Shown piece by piece: positions 7,853 to 16,310 of a DNA stretch of 64,000 nt. The notes under the pieces are model-generated. The model made no database searches. It was not told the origin of the DNA and saw nothing but the letters and a program-made list of their open reading frames with translations. Position 1 is the first letter of the stretch, and each line of letters begins with the position of its first letter. Origin of the DNA: an uncultured Oscillospiraceae bacterium (GTDB lineage Bacteria > Bacillota > Clostridia > Oscillospirales > Oscillospiraceae). A program made the position numbers and the translations under genes. The stretch spans positions 1 through 64,000 of the forward strand of contig CAJTPV010000012.1 of the NCBI GenBank assembly GCA_910578505.1. Direction: 5' to 3'.

Positions 7853-8319
7853 AAACTGCCCCTCCATTCCCAGAGGCCCTGCTTCCCCTTGGTGGGTATC
7901 GGGCCAATAAGCCTCATGTCGGAGAACTCCCAGGCATACCGGCCAGGGGTCCAGTCACCGAATGACACTTCCTGATCTGTGGCATCAATCCAGTCTCCGC
8001 GCCGGTTGCAGTCCCAGCAGCCCGTTTCCTGCGGGGCGCAGCGCATTTCCCGGATGCGGTCAATCTCATGGCACCCAATCAGGGTCGCGGTTGCGATGAC
8101 TGCGCCGGTTGGCAGGTCTTTCCACTCGACTCCGATGATCTCCTTCATCTTGAGAGCGACAGGGACTGGAATCAGCCGCAGGGCATCGAATATGTCCTTC
8201 TTGGCGGCGTGGATTGCTATGGGGCCGCGATAGGAAGTTGCCCACGAGCGGGTTTCAAACTGTTTCGCGCCGCAGGCCAGCAGGGAGGCCCAGGGCTGCC
8301 AGATGGTGATAGCTTTCAT
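7849..8319 (-). CDS. ASCH-domain (PUA-like) protein
   Basis: The start 'MKAITIWQPWASLLACGAK' followed by 'ETRSW' and 'YRGPIAIHAAKK' is the classic opening of ASCH domains, RNA-binding PUA relatives found in many phages. Later 'LPTGAVIATATLIGC' and the closing 'GPIPTKGKQGLWEW' also fit. The 156-residue protein is probably a nucleic-acid or nucleotide binder; some ASCH proteins have amidohydrolase or nuclease activity. The chosen ATG follows AAAGGAG; earlier codons belong to the upstream gene. Confidence 0.75.
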   Translation of the reverse strand: MKAITIWQPWASLLACGAKQFETRSWATSYRGPIAIHAAKKDIFDALRLIPVPVALKMKEIIGVEWKDLPTGAVIATATLIGCHEIDRIREMRCAPQETGCWDCNRRGDWIDATDQEVSFGDWTPGRYAWEFSDMRLIGPIPTKGKQGLWEWRGSL

Positions 8320-8333
8320 TCCAGGCACTCCTT

Positions 8334-8843
8334 TCACTCTGCCAGCCCTGCCAGCGCAGCCTCCGCCTCCTCGCTGGTCAGAAAGATGCGTGTCCCGAAT
8401 TGCGCAAGGTCTGGATAGCTGCTCACTGTTCTGCAAGCCCAGCGGTCGCCGAAATAGGAAAAGCTCACCACTCTTGTCGCGTAGGGTGTCCCATCCAGGA
8501 TATCGTAAACAATATCCCCCACCTTGCAGGGCAGCACCACCAGTCGCCCGTCCTGCTCAGCCTGGAGCCATTGGCCGATCTTCTGATGGAGCGGACCGTA
8601 TGTTCTGGTCATAATCTCGATGTATGCCGCCTCATGCTCTTTGATCTTCTCCGGTGTCAGGCCGGTATCCTCGTAGGCTGCGAGGTGGTCAATGACTTTA
8701 TCCAGTGCCACAAATCTATCGTGGATATACTGCGCGGTCATGTCCTTTTTCTGGTGGAAGGTGCCGTTCGCACCCCGAATCAGAGTGCCGTCATCGTCAA
8801 AGTAGGCGATGCCTTTTTTATCTCTGCTTGTCAGTCGTTCCAT
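8334..8843 (-). CDS. Hypothetical phage protein
   Basis: It starts 'MERLTSRDKKGIAYF' nine bases after GGGAGG; the earlier in-frame ATG is too close to that site. The combination 'AAYEDTGLTPEKI' in the middle and 'VGDIVYDILDG' later is common in gut-phage proteins of unknown role. It has 169 residues. The C-terminus ends in an alanine/glutamate-rich helix. Confidence 0.55.
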   Translation of the reverse strand: MERLTSRDKKGIAYFDDDGTLIRGANGTFHQKKDMTAQYIHDRFVALDKVIDHLAAYEDTGLTPEKIKEHEAAYIEIMTRTYGPLHQKIGQWLQAEQDGRLVVLPCKVGDIVYDILDGTPYATRVVSFSYFGDRWACRTVSSYPDLAQFGTRIFLTSEEAEAALAGLAE

Positions 8844-8861
8844 TGGTTCCATCCTCCCGAA

Positions 8862-9008
8862 TCAAAATGTCGAAGCGGCAATATACATGATAATTGCCCA
8901 GCCCAGGTACCAAAAGGCATCCACATAGTAATGCTTATCCTTTTTTTTGATTGCGGTTAGTCCACATGCAATGAAAGCCATGAAAGCTATGAACTTAGCT
9001 ATTTTCAT
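8862..9008 (-). CDS. 48-residue membrane protein
   Basis: A short frame starting MKIAKFIAFMAFIACG after AGAGGTG, with two hydrophobic segments (about residues 4-17 and 33-46) separated by a lysine-rich loop. It fills the only gap between two coding genes in the operon. Small two-pass proteins of this kind may be accessory lysis or inhibition proteins, but nothing in the sequence decides this. Confidence 0.45.
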   Translation of the reverse strand: MKIAKFIAFMAFIACGLTAIKKKDKHYYVDAFWYLGWAIIMYIAASTF

Positions 9009-9027
9009 CCTACAACACCTCTACTCT

Positions 9028-9246
9028 CTAACCGTTCCATTCCTGCCATCCTTTCTTCTCCGCCAGCCGGTCAAGATCGGCCTGGGCTTCCTCACGGGAC
9101 GACCGCCAGGGAACGGCTGCCAGCCCCTTCCAGCCCACGTCACCATGCTTCTCCGGCTTCTGGTACCGGGCCTTGAAAGCGGGATCGGAGCCAATGCCGG
9201 ACATCACCTGGTACTTCCAGCCACGGGCATCAATGTACTTCTTCAT
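9028..9246 (-). CDS. Small hypothetical phage protein
   Basis: A 72-residue basic protein after GAAGGGGG, with 'SGIGSDPAFKARYQKPEKH' and 'VPWRSSREEAQADLDRLA'. It overlaps the zinc-finger gene upstream by four bases. The pattern recurs in small phage proteins; no function is known. Confidence 0.5.
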   Translation of the reverse strand: MKKYIDARGWKYQVMSGIGSDPAFKARYQKPEKHGDVGWKGLAAVPWRSSREEAQADLDRLAEKKGWQEWNG

Positions 9247-9581
9247 TGAAATTCCCCCTTCAAAATTTTCTCACCAGCGGCTTTCAGCTCCGGCATTAAC
9301 TTTTTTTGCTGCCGTTTGATTTGATCCAATTCCTTTTCGTACTTCCGTATGGCCTTTTCACGGAACTTCTTGGCAAATGCCGCCTTGATTTTGAGCTGCA
9401 CCGCCTTCCGCTGCTCAATCAATGCCTGCATCCGGGCATCAGCAGTAAAAACGTGGTATCGCTCTTCGCAGTACGGGCAGGAGAAATACTGCACGGTCAG
9501 ACCATCTTTTTTAATTATGCTCAGACTGTCCTCGCCTGAATAAAATCCCTTACCGCACTTGTTGCAGTATACATAGTTCAT
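9243..9581 (-). CDS. Zinc-ribbon and coiled-coil phage protein
   Basis: The N-terminus carries two CxxC knuckles ('YCNKCGKGF', 'CPYCEERY'), which make one zinc ribbon. This is followed by a lysine/glutamate-rich helix of about 60 residues. The 112-residue protein is a common companion of phage ParB genes in gut Firmicutes. It overlaps the ParB gene by four bases. Nucleic-acid binding is likely, its role unknown. Confidence 0.6.
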   Translation of the reverse strand: MNYVYCNKCGKGFYSGEDSLSIIKKDGLTVQYFSCPYCEERYHVFTADARMQALIEQRKAVQLKIKAAFAKKFREKAIRKYEKELDQIKRQQKKLMPELKAAGEKILKGEFQ

Positions 9582-11296
9582 TTTGCGACTACCTCCTGTT
9601 CAGGCTGCGGCGAGGGCTCAGGATTTTGGAACAGCTCATGCGTCCCGTCCTGCAGGGCCTTTTCCTCGTCGGACATCTGGTAGCCAAGAGATGCCAAGAA
9701 CTCATACAGCCGATCAAGGTTCTCATTTGCGCGATATACGCAGATGCTGCACCCATTCTCCCAGTTGAAGGTATAGTAGCTGTTACGACCATTTTCCATG
9801 AAGGCATATGTGCTGGCGAGCAGTGTGTACTCTGGCCGATCTGCACTGTAGACGCCTACCATTGCCTTAAATGTGGGGTAGTCCGTATTATCATCAATTT
9901 CCAAGCCCAGCAGCTCTGCCAGCAGTTCTGTATTGATGCCATTCTGATAATAGGGGCTATCGCTAATGATTGCGCTACACGCATATTGGATAATTGTAGT
10001 AAGATTCTTTTTCGCAGAGGAAAATTGTTTGATGAAATCTGCCCGGAGGTCGTAGGTTGTCTCCGTGATCTTCTCAAGCTCTGCCGTTTTCCTCTCAAAA
10101 TCGGCTTTACGACGGGCAAGTGCTTCCTGGGCTGCTGTGTCCTCTGCCGTCTCTGTCCGATCCCGATAGACCGTGACCGCACGATCACTGGCTGTATAAA
10201 AATACTTCACCGCATCGGCATCATCCGGACGCTTTACCTTCTTCTTATTCCAGGGTTCATAGGAAGTTTGGTATTCCAGAACAGAGCGGTCCGCCTCCTC
10301 GACAAGCGTTGCAAATTCAGCCACCGCAGCAGCAGCATCGGCTATATACTTGCGGTCCTTTTCCGTCTGAATGGCATTGTTGAGCATCATGCGGAAATTA
10401 TTGGTGCCAATTGAATCAAGGACTTTGTTCTTCAGCTCCAAGTCCTCAATTTTGTCCAGTTCCACATAGTCCTGAAGCGTAGCGCCACGCTCGACAGAGG
10501 CTTTGAACTTCTCCTGATCCAGCTCCAGCAGCTTTACCCGGCGCCGGACGGTAGATTTGGAGAAACCGGACTTCTTGGCAATCGCTGCCACGTTGTCCCC
10601 CAGGTCAAGCATCATCTGGAAGCCCTGAGCCTGCTCATAGACCGTCAAATCAGCCCGCTGGATGTTCTCCATGAGCATGGTGCGTACCTGCTCCCGGTAG
10701 TCCATGTGGGAAATGACGCAGGGAACCTCCGCCAGCCCGGCCAGTTTCGCAGCAGCGAGGCGGCGGTGGCCGATGACCACCCGGAACAGGCCCTCGCTAT
10801 CCTTGGGCTGATTGGCGGTGATGCGGTTCATGAGGTTGCGCACTTCCTCGGTGGGGTACTCCTGGTACTGCTGGGACAATGCTGACCACTCCGCCGCTTC
10901 GGATCCCAACGACACAACGGTGAGATTTTGGAGGACACCGTTGGCCTTGATGCTGTCGGCCAGTTCCTGCAGGTCGCCCAAATCCTTACGGGGGTTATCC
11001 GGGTGCGGGAGAAGCTGATCCACGGGCAGCAGCACCAGGGAACCGGTGTCCCCTTGGACGACCACGGGCTCCGTGTCCTGAGACGTAGCAGTGGCGGACT
11101 GGTCGGCCAACACGCTCGTATCGGCCAGCCGCGCCTCCCACTCAGCTTCCATAGCCGCTTCCTGATCTTCAATTTCCGCACCAGGGCGGGAATTGCCCTG
11201 GTAGTATTTGCAATCACGCTCATGATGCTGGAACTTGCAATTTTTCCGCCCACACTCAGACTGCAGCGGGCAGCGGGTATTGATCTCTATCTTCAT
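9578..11296 (-). CDS. Large phage ParB/Spo0J-family protein
   Basis: A 572-residue protein. Residues about 5-35 form a cysteine/histidine cluster ('CPLQSECGRKNCKFQHHERD'). The ParB N-domain starts near residue 90 ('PVDQLLPHPDNPRKD') with the ParB box 'VVIGHRRLAAAKLAG' about residue 170 and 'LMENIQRADLTVYEQAQGF'. The KorB-like helix-turn-helix 'VAAIAKKSGFSKSTVRRRV' follows. The last 200 residues match nothing recognised. ParB boxes of this kind bind CTP in chromosomal ParBs. No ParA is nearby, so a role in phage replication, nuclease action or regulation is more likely than partition. Confidence 0.8.
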   Translation of the reverse strand: MKIEINTRCPLQSECGRKNCKFQHHERDCKYYQGNSRPGAEIEDQEAAMEAEWEARLADTSVLADQSATATSQDTEPVVVQGDTGSLVLLPVDQLLPHPDNPRKDLGDLQELADSIKANGVLQNLTVVSLGSEAAEWSALSQQYQEYPTEEVRNLMNRITANQPKDSEGLFRVVIGHRRLAAAKLAGLAEVPCVISHMDYREQVRTMLMENIQRADLTVYEQAQGFQMMLDLGDNVAAIAKKSGFSKSTVRRRVKLLELDQEKFKASVERGATLQDYVELDKIEDLELKNKVLDSIGTNNFRMMLNNAIQTEKDRKYIADAAAAVAEFATLVEEADRSVLEYQTSYEPWNKKKVKRPDDADAVKYFYTASDRAVTVYRDRTETAEDTAAQEALARRKADFERKTAELEKITETTYDLRADFIKQFSSAKKNLTTIIQYACSAIISDSPYYQNGINTELLAELLGLEIDDNTDYPTFKAMVGVYSADRPEYTLLASTYAFMENGRNSYYTFNWENGCSICVYRANENLDRLYEFLASLGYQMSDEEKALQDGTHELFQNPEPSPQPEQEVVAK

Positions 11297-11314
11297 TAGA
11301 TAGCTCCTTTCTGG

Positions 11315-11340
11315 CGGGGCCGCCGTTACCAGCGGCCCCG
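11315..11340 (-). terminator. GC-rich hairpin between methyltransferase and ParB genes
   Basis: A nine-pair perfect stem of C and G encloses an eight-base loop just after the DUF4942 gene. No T-run follows, so it may slow or process the transcript rather than end it. Confidence 0.3.
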
Positions 11341-11346
11341 GTGTTG

Positions 11347-13182
11347 TTACGTTGCGGGGGCCATGAGCAGAGGCATTTCTTTCGCTGGCTCAGCCAGATA
11401 GTAGGCGGACTTTGTCATGACCTCCTGATAACTTGCCTCGCCGGCACCTTGGCTTCCATCTCCATGAAATCCATCTACCACTGCACGTTCTTCGGCGCTC
11501 ATATCCGCATAGGCGGCCCTGCCATAGTTTGGCGGCAACCAATTTTTCTTCCGGCAGCAGTAGATATTGAACCGGTCCACAATAGCCTGATTGCGGAATT
11601 TGATGTGCATAGTCCCCTTTTTGTAAAGTGTCACATCAAAATATTTGCAGGGAATATTTCTTGTCTGTCCGGCTTCACAGGCCCGGAGCAGCACCCCATG
11701 AAGATCCACCGCAGCTGTTTCGTTACCGTCCAGATAATCAAAAACTTTTTCGATGTCAGAAATGGTGTTCTCCGCCTCACGGACCTTGAACGTTTCTTTG
11801 TGCCATGAGTAACTGGAAAACATGCCACTGGTGGGAATAATAACTTTGCTGTTAATTTTGTGGACTTTATTGGTCTTCCAGCCGTTATAATAGTGGATAT
11901 TCTTGGCGCACTCCGGATACCAGGAGTGTTCTGCCGTCAGTTTGTCGAACAGCGCTACAATGGTTTCCTGAATGCCCTTACCCATCTCGGCATTCATCTG
12001 CTCGGCTATCTGCTGGATATTGAACAGGGTAAAATCGAAGTCGGCCATGGCGCTGACTTTCTCTCTGTACTCTTTTTGGAGATTGCTGGTCAGCTTCCCC
12101 ACAAATTCCTTGTTGGAGAATAGTGCCTCCCAATACTTTGTACGAACGAGACGCAGGTACTCGTTGACATCAGGAACAGTCCCCCTTATTGCGTGGCTGG
12201 GATCACCGACACAAAGCGTCAGATTGGGATAGTCATACGGACCGCCATTAAAGCTATCCAGAATGTATGGTTTCATAGCCCTATATTCCCGAATCAGCTC
12301 AAGCCCGGCATCTACTTCCACGTTGAACCGGCTGACGATCTGGCCCATGAAATCAGCCACGGTCATTTCCGTCACATCATCTTGTGTCGGTTCGTCCACC
12401 TGGGCCGCCCGCCGCAGCCGGTCAAAGATAGTGCTCTCCCGCTTCGGGACTGGAATGTTGATTGCGATAATCGCCACCTCGACGTCTGTATTGCGCTCAC
12501 TGTCGGAAAAGGCTCCTTTGACATACTGGATCTCAGCCTCCAACTCTTGGAGCTTTCTGACCAGGAACCGGCGGCGGTTGGTGTGCGGGTTCCGGACGGT
12601 CTCAGCATTCAGGATACACCGGATCATGCCGCCGCTGCGCCGCTGGAGCTCGATGGCCTTTAGGAGATGTGCGTCCCCATCGGCAAACGGCGGATTCATG
12701 GCGATCAGGTCATAATGCTTCCGGCTGTCAAACGAGAGGAAATCATCGTGGACAATGTGCAAAACCAAACTGTCCAGTATCCTTTGTTCTGCGGTCAGAA
12801 TGCGTTCCTCCCGTTGCTCTTCTGAAGTCAACTCGCCCCTACATTCGTTTCTGTGGTCATATCTCTGTTTCTCACGAAGTTGCTCAAGGCGGTTGTTCAC
12901 CTCGCATCCGCGCTGACCGCCAAATTCATACTGGATGATGGAGCGCAGATATGGATCAATCTCTACGCAGTCAATATTGATCTTGTGCCCTCCATATCTC
13001 CGGCAGATTTCATATTTTTCAGCAACAGCACGAACGATATTCCCCTTTCCGGCTGATGGTTCAAGCACATTTTGAATCATATCCCAGTCGATACCCGCCA
13101 GAAGTTTCTCGGACATGCCGGGCGGGGTAGGATAAAACCCACCCCGCGCCTGTTCCGTGGCGACGAGGTCTTGAACGCTCAT
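11347..13182 (-). CDS. DNA adenine methyltransferase fused to a DUF4942 domain
   Basis: A 611-residue protein. The N-terminal half is an AdoMet-dependent methyltransferase: 'GGFYPTPPGMSEKLL', 'VLEPSAGKGNIV' (motif I, about residue 40), 'VEIDPYLRSI' and catalytic 'AMNPPFADGDAHLL' (about residue 163), typical of N6-adenine enzymes. The C-terminal half, with 'VDLHGVLLRACEAG' and 'IKFRNQAIVDRFNIYC', fits DUF4942, a domain often fused to these enzymes in phages. It overlaps the next gene by four bases. Probably modifies phage DNA against host restriction; the target is unknown. Confidence 0.78.
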   Translation of the reverse strand: MSVQDLVATEQARGGFYPTPPGMSEKLLAGIDWDMIQNVLEPSAGKGNIVRAVAEKYEICRRYGGHKINIDCVEIDPYLRSIIQYEFGGQRGCEVNNRLEQLREKQRYDHRNECRGELTSEEQREERILTAEQRILDSLVLHIVHDDFLSFDSRKHYDLIAMNPPFADGDAHLLKAIELQRRSGGMIRCILNAETVRNPHTNRRRFLVRKLQELEAEIQYVKGAFSDSERNTDVEVAIIAINIPVPKRESTIFDRLRRAAQVDEPTQDDVTEMTVADFMGQIVSRFNVEVDAGLELIREYRAMKPYILDSFNGGPYDYPNLTLCVGDPSHAIRGTVPDVNEYLRLVRTKYWEALFSNKEFVGKLTSNLQKEYREKVSAMADFDFTLFNIQQIAEQMNAEMGKGIQETIVALFDKLTAEHSWYPECAKNIHYYNGWKTNKVHKINSKVIIPTSGMFSSYSWHKETFKVREAENTISDIEKVFDYLDGNETAAVDLHGVLLRACEAGQTRNIPCKYFDVTLYKKGTMHIKFRNQAIVDRFNIYCCRKKNWLPPNYGRAAYADMSAEERAVVDGFHGDGSQGAGEASYQEVMTKSAYYLAEPAKEMPLLMAPAT

Positions 13183-13943
13183 GGCTCAACCTCGCCCTCT
13201 CCAGTTTCATATTCATAATCAGATTCCGGGGCATCCTCCGGCTCGTCAGCAGGGAGCACTTCCCGCGGCTTGGAGCCATTGAAGGGGCCTACCACGCCCA
13301 GTTCTTCCAGAGCGTCCAGCAGCTTTTGGGCCTTAGAGAAGGTAGCGCCCATTTCGTGCTGCAACAGGCTTATGGAGGCTGTGTTGTTAGCCCGAACAAT
13401 AGACACGGCAGCTTTGATATCCGGGTCCTCCAGGCTCACCGGCACGCCCTCGTTGACCTCGTCCTCACCGTCACAGGGCAGCTGCTCCCCATCGTTATCA
13501 GGGCCGTCCTCCTCGTCCTCGTAGCTCTCCAGCGGCTCCGCGTCCTCCGGAATATCCTCGCTGGCAATTGTCGGCATGGTGTCCTTTGTAAGAACGTGTT
13601 TTTCCATCAGGTCCCGGAAGAAAAATTGCAGCCAGTAGTCGTGCATCTTCTTGAATACGTTCTCAATTTTGGAGAACAGCGGTTTGCTGATGGTGAAGGT
13701 TTCGGAGGTCTTATAGCTCAGAACGCCATCCCTGACCGTAAACACAAGAGATGCATCGGGGCTGGTGTAGCCGTTATCTTCCACATTTTCCAGCATGGTC
13801 ATCTGTTCATCCAGGCCAGTAAGGGGCTTGATGGTCAGTGTCATCGGATAGCGGTCGTGCCGGAAAATTGCAACCAGATTATTTTCCTCGCAGATACCGT
13901 CCAGCCTCTTCTTTTGCGCTTCGTACTTGGAAATTTCGCTCAT
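13179..13943 (-). CDS. Phage protein with FtsK-gamma-like winged helix
   Basis: A 254-residue protein. The first 110 residues look like a beta-rich domain with unknown role ('KPLTGLDEQMTMLENVEDNG'). A strongly acidic linker follows. Residues about 172-230 ('ASISLLQHEMGATFSKAQKL' to 'VVGPFNGSKPREVL') closely resemble the DNA-binding gamma winged helix of the FtsK/SpoIIIE translocases, which reads KOPS/SRS motifs. No FtsK motor domain is present, so the protein uses only the DNA-recognition part. The ATG follows AAAGGAG. Confidence 0.65.
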   Translation of the reverse strand: MSEISKYEAQKKRLDGICEENNLVAIFRHDRYPMTLTIKPLTGLDEQMTMLENVEDNGYTSPDASLVFTVRDGVLSYKTSETFTISKPLFSKIENVFKKMHDYWLQFFFRDLMEKHVLTKDTMPTIASEDIPEDAEPLESYEDEEDGPDNDGEQLPCDGEDEVNEGVPVSLEDPDIKAAVSIVRANNTASISLLQHEMGATFSKAQKLLDALEELGVVGPFNGSKPREVLPADEPEDAPESDYEYETGEGEVEP

Positions 13944-13960
13944 GTCAAACTCCTTTCCAC

Positions 13961-14479
13961 TTAGTCTAACAGCAGCAGGGTCCCATCCCGCGCCGTCTGG
14001 ACTTGATAGGGAACGATCTCAACATCGTCCTCTGTGATGTATTTCCGGCCAAACACCTTTTTCATGTTCCGCCAGACATTCCAGGGCAGACGATAGACTG
14101 CTCCGGAGGAGAAGCCGGCCAATACATAGCAGCGGGCTCCCAGAGCTTGGTGCTGATCCAGATAGTCCATCTGCCCAGGAGATACCCGGCTCTGCTCAAT
14201 GCGGTCTGTCCGGGTGAACTTTGCCTCGAACATGACAGCCCGTCCACCTTTGATGACGCCCTTATAGTCCGGCTGGGCCTGCTTCTCAAAGAACGCTATG
14301 AACTTTCCGCCGCCGATGTTCTTTACCGGGTGCATTGGCTCTGGCGTTTTCTCAATAATGGCGAATCCATGAGCCTTGTAGACGGCAAAGGCAGCGTCCA
14401 ACCGGTTCTCAAAACGCTGTCCCTGGGCCTTGCTGATGGCCCCCTGCAGCTGTTGCCGCGGGTCTTTTGCTGCCCTCAT
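13961..14479 (-). CDS. RecU-like Holliday junction resolvase
   Basis: A 172-residue protein of the RecU/type II restriction-like fold. Residues fitting the PD-(D/E)XK site are the aspartate in 'QAQPDYKGVI' and 'FEAKFT' (E and K). 'GKFIAFFEKQ' and the later 'SPGQMDYLDQHQALGARCYV' match the RecU pattern. It would cut four-way junctions made by the phage recombination genes in the same operon. The start overlaps the upstream stop (ATGA). Confidence 0.72.
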   Translation of the reverse strand: MRAAKDPRQQLQGAISKAQGQRFENRLDAAFAVYKAHGFAIIEKTPEPMHPVKNIGGGKFIAFFEKQAQPDYKGVIKGGRAVMFEAKFTRTDRIEQSRVSPGQMDYLDQHQALGARCYVLAGFSSGAVYRLPWNVWRNMKKVFGRKYITEDDVEIVPYQVQTARDGTLLLLD

Positions 14480-15144
14480 GATGTCTTCCCCGGCAGGAAG
14501 GTGGTCATACTCTCCGACAAGCGCCGGTAAGTATCGTTCGACATCAGCATGGAAACAACATTCTCAGTCAGCACTTGCCGGGTTGCAGCGTCAAAATATT
14601 GCTTAACGCCGGCGTTGATCTCATCCTTTAACTGCCTGGAGAACTTGTCGATTGCGGACTTGACTTCCCTCTGAGCAGTTTCCCTCATGTTTGCGTCGAG
14701 CTGCTTGCCGAGTGCCTTTTCAACCAGTTCTGACATGTAATCCGTTCGGGTCAGCGTGCGCTCCTTTTCGCACCAGCCGCCACCAATAGTAATATTGCCA
14801 GCCATAAATTCCGTCACCTGCACATCAACAATCCTGGCAATCGCTGACTGCGTAAGGCTTTGAATTTCCGCCTTATATGTTTCTGTGACAACTTTTCCGA
14901 TTTCCCGCTCAACAGTCTGCTCGGTAACGCTCTTAACCGTATTCTGGAGCGTTTCTATGATATAGAGGTTAAGGAACTCCGTATCCACTTCAATTTTAAT
15001 TGCAGTATCGGACTGCTTTTCTTCTTTGACCGGGCACTCCGCATTGTACGGGCATGCGCTGAAACTGGTATAAAGGTCACAGTCCGGACAACCATCTTCA
15101 TCAAAGCCGCCGAAATGCGGGCAATTTTCACACTCTCTACTCAT
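14476..15144 (-). CDS. Hypothetical phage protein with N-terminal zinc cluster
   Basis: A 222-residue protein. The first 40 residues have eight cysteines ('CENCPHFGGFDEDGCPDC', 'CPYNAEC'), suggesting zinc or Fe-S binding. The rest is predicted helical and rich in threonine/valine, with an alternating pattern of long amphipathic helices. No family is recognised. It lies between recU and the 3D-domain gene. Confidence 0.5.
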   Translation of the reverse strand: MSRECENCPHFGGFDEDGCPDCDLYTSFSACPYNAECPVKEEKQSDTAIKIEVDTEFLNLYIIETLQNTVKSVTEQTVEREIGKVVTETYKAEIQSLTQSAIARIVDVQVTEFMAGNITIGGGWCEKERTLTRTDYMSELVEKALGKQLDANMRETAQREVKSAIDKFSRQLKDEINAGVKQYFDAATRQVLTENVVSMLMSNDTYRRLSESMTTFLPGKTS

Positions 15145-15165
15145 GATAGCTATGTCCTTTCAAAA

Positions 15166-15768
15166 TTATTTTTCCTGTGGAATAATCCACACTTCGGCCA
15201 CCTGTGAGCCGAACGCTGCGGCTTCTTCGTGGGTGGGGACTGCAATGTCAACGTGCAGCCCCTTTACCATGCCGCCGGTATCCGCAGCGAGATAACGCTG
15301 GCCGTCAATGACCACTGTGCTCCCCAGCGGGATAACTTCGGGATCAACTGCCACGATGCCCGGCGTGACGGGAATCCCCGTCGCGGTCAGCCCATCGCCG
15401 GTGCCGCAGATATGCTCATAGGACTCACAGCAGTAGGCCGTGACTTTGCAGGAGCCGATGTAGGTGTATGTACCCAACGCTTCATAGGCCCTGGCCTGTT
15501 CATCTCTTGCCAGTTGCTCCATTGCTGAATCCGCAGCGATCACGCCCAGCGCCTGAATCGCTTGATCCCGCATATCGTTCGCCTCCTGTATCGTTTCCTG
15601 GTACTGCGTGCTCTCACGCTGCCACCGGACACACACACCACAGAGGACGGTCTCGAACGCTACAGCCACGATAAACATGGCTATAGCGATCCACTGCCAC
15701 GACATCACCGCCTGCTGCTCCTTCTGCAGCCGGAGCCGCAGCCGCTCATTTCTGCCTGTACTTTCCAC
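15166..15768 (-). CDS. Membrane-anchored 3D-domain protein
   Basis: A 200-residue protein starting at GTG. A membrane segment occupies about residues 23-45, then a helical stalk. The C-terminal half is a 3D domain (double-psi barrel of the MltA/RpfB type): 'KVTAYC', 'ATGIPVTPGIVAVDPEVIPL' and 'AADTGGMVKGLHVDIAVPTH', with the conserved aspartates. 3D domains occur in cell-wall lytic enzymes and stationary-phase factors. In an early operon it could alter the host wall; it is not a typical lysis endolysin. Confidence 0.72.
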   Translation of the reverse strand: MESTGRNERLRLRLQKEQQAVMSWQWIAIAMFIVAVAFETVLCGVCVRWQRESTQYQETIQEANDMRDQAIQALGVIAADSAMEQLARDEQARAYEALGTYTYIGSCKVTAYCCESYEHICGTGDGLTATGIPVTPGIVAVDPEVIPLGSTVVIDGQRYLAADTGGMVKGLHVDIAVPTHEEAAAFGSQVAEVWIIPQEK

Positions 15769-15774
15769 GAATTA

Positions 15775-16293
15775 TCATTCATCCTTTCTGCTTGCCTTCC
15801 CGGGGAGAGCCAGCAATCCCCCGCCGATTCTCGACGGCTGATTCTGGACTGCAACGTGGCACGCCGCTCTGATAGCAGCTATATTCCACATTGACGACTG
15901 CTTCCCATTCTGGTCAAATATTACTGTCAGCGCATCAGGACCACCCACGATGTCAATCACGGTTCGGGTGAAGCTGCCCGGCGGCAATGCCGCATATAAA
16001 GCGGATGGAGAACCGTGTGTAAAATCTGCACTGCGGATATCCTGAATGGTCCTATCAATCAAAGATTGGACATCCTTGTTCACCGCCTTGGCCTGCTCCC
16101 GAAACTCCGCGATAGTCGGCGGGAACTTGCAGATTTTACATAGGCGGATAATCGCTTGCTGACCAGTCCAGTAATCCACGTCCATAGTGCTGGCAGTCCA
16201 CAGCCTGATTGTCGGGGCTAGTTTTTTAATACCGCCCTTGAAGGTCTCGGCGTTCGGCCACGCCAGAAGCATAGCGGAGAAGATCTCCGTCAT
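15775..16293 (-). CDS. Replicative helicase loader-like protein (G39P type)
   Basis: A 172-residue protein. The N-terminus 'MLLAWPNAETFKGGIKKLAP' followed by 'WTGQQAIIRLCKICKFPPTI' is the pattern of phage helicase loaders like SPP1 gp39. It would bind and load the replicative helicase at the phage origin. It follows the replication-initiator-like gene in the operon. The helicase itself is not seen in the window. Confidence 0.6.
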   Translation of the reverse strand: MTEIFSAMLLAWPNAETFKGGIKKLAPTIRLWTASTMDVDYWTGQQAIIRLCKICKFPPTIAEFREQAKAVNKDVQSLIDRTIQDIRSADFTHGSPSALYAALPPGSFTRTVIDIVGGPDALTVIFDQNGKQSSMWNIAAIRAACHVAVQNQPSRIGGGLLALPGKASRKDE

Positions 16294-16310
16294 TTCAAGA
16301 TTTGTTATCG

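Noticed and set aside
9578..11296. ParB-like gene considered as part of a plasmid partition system
   Set aside because: No ParA-type ATPase and no parS-like repeat cluster are visible; it is embedded in a phage early operon.
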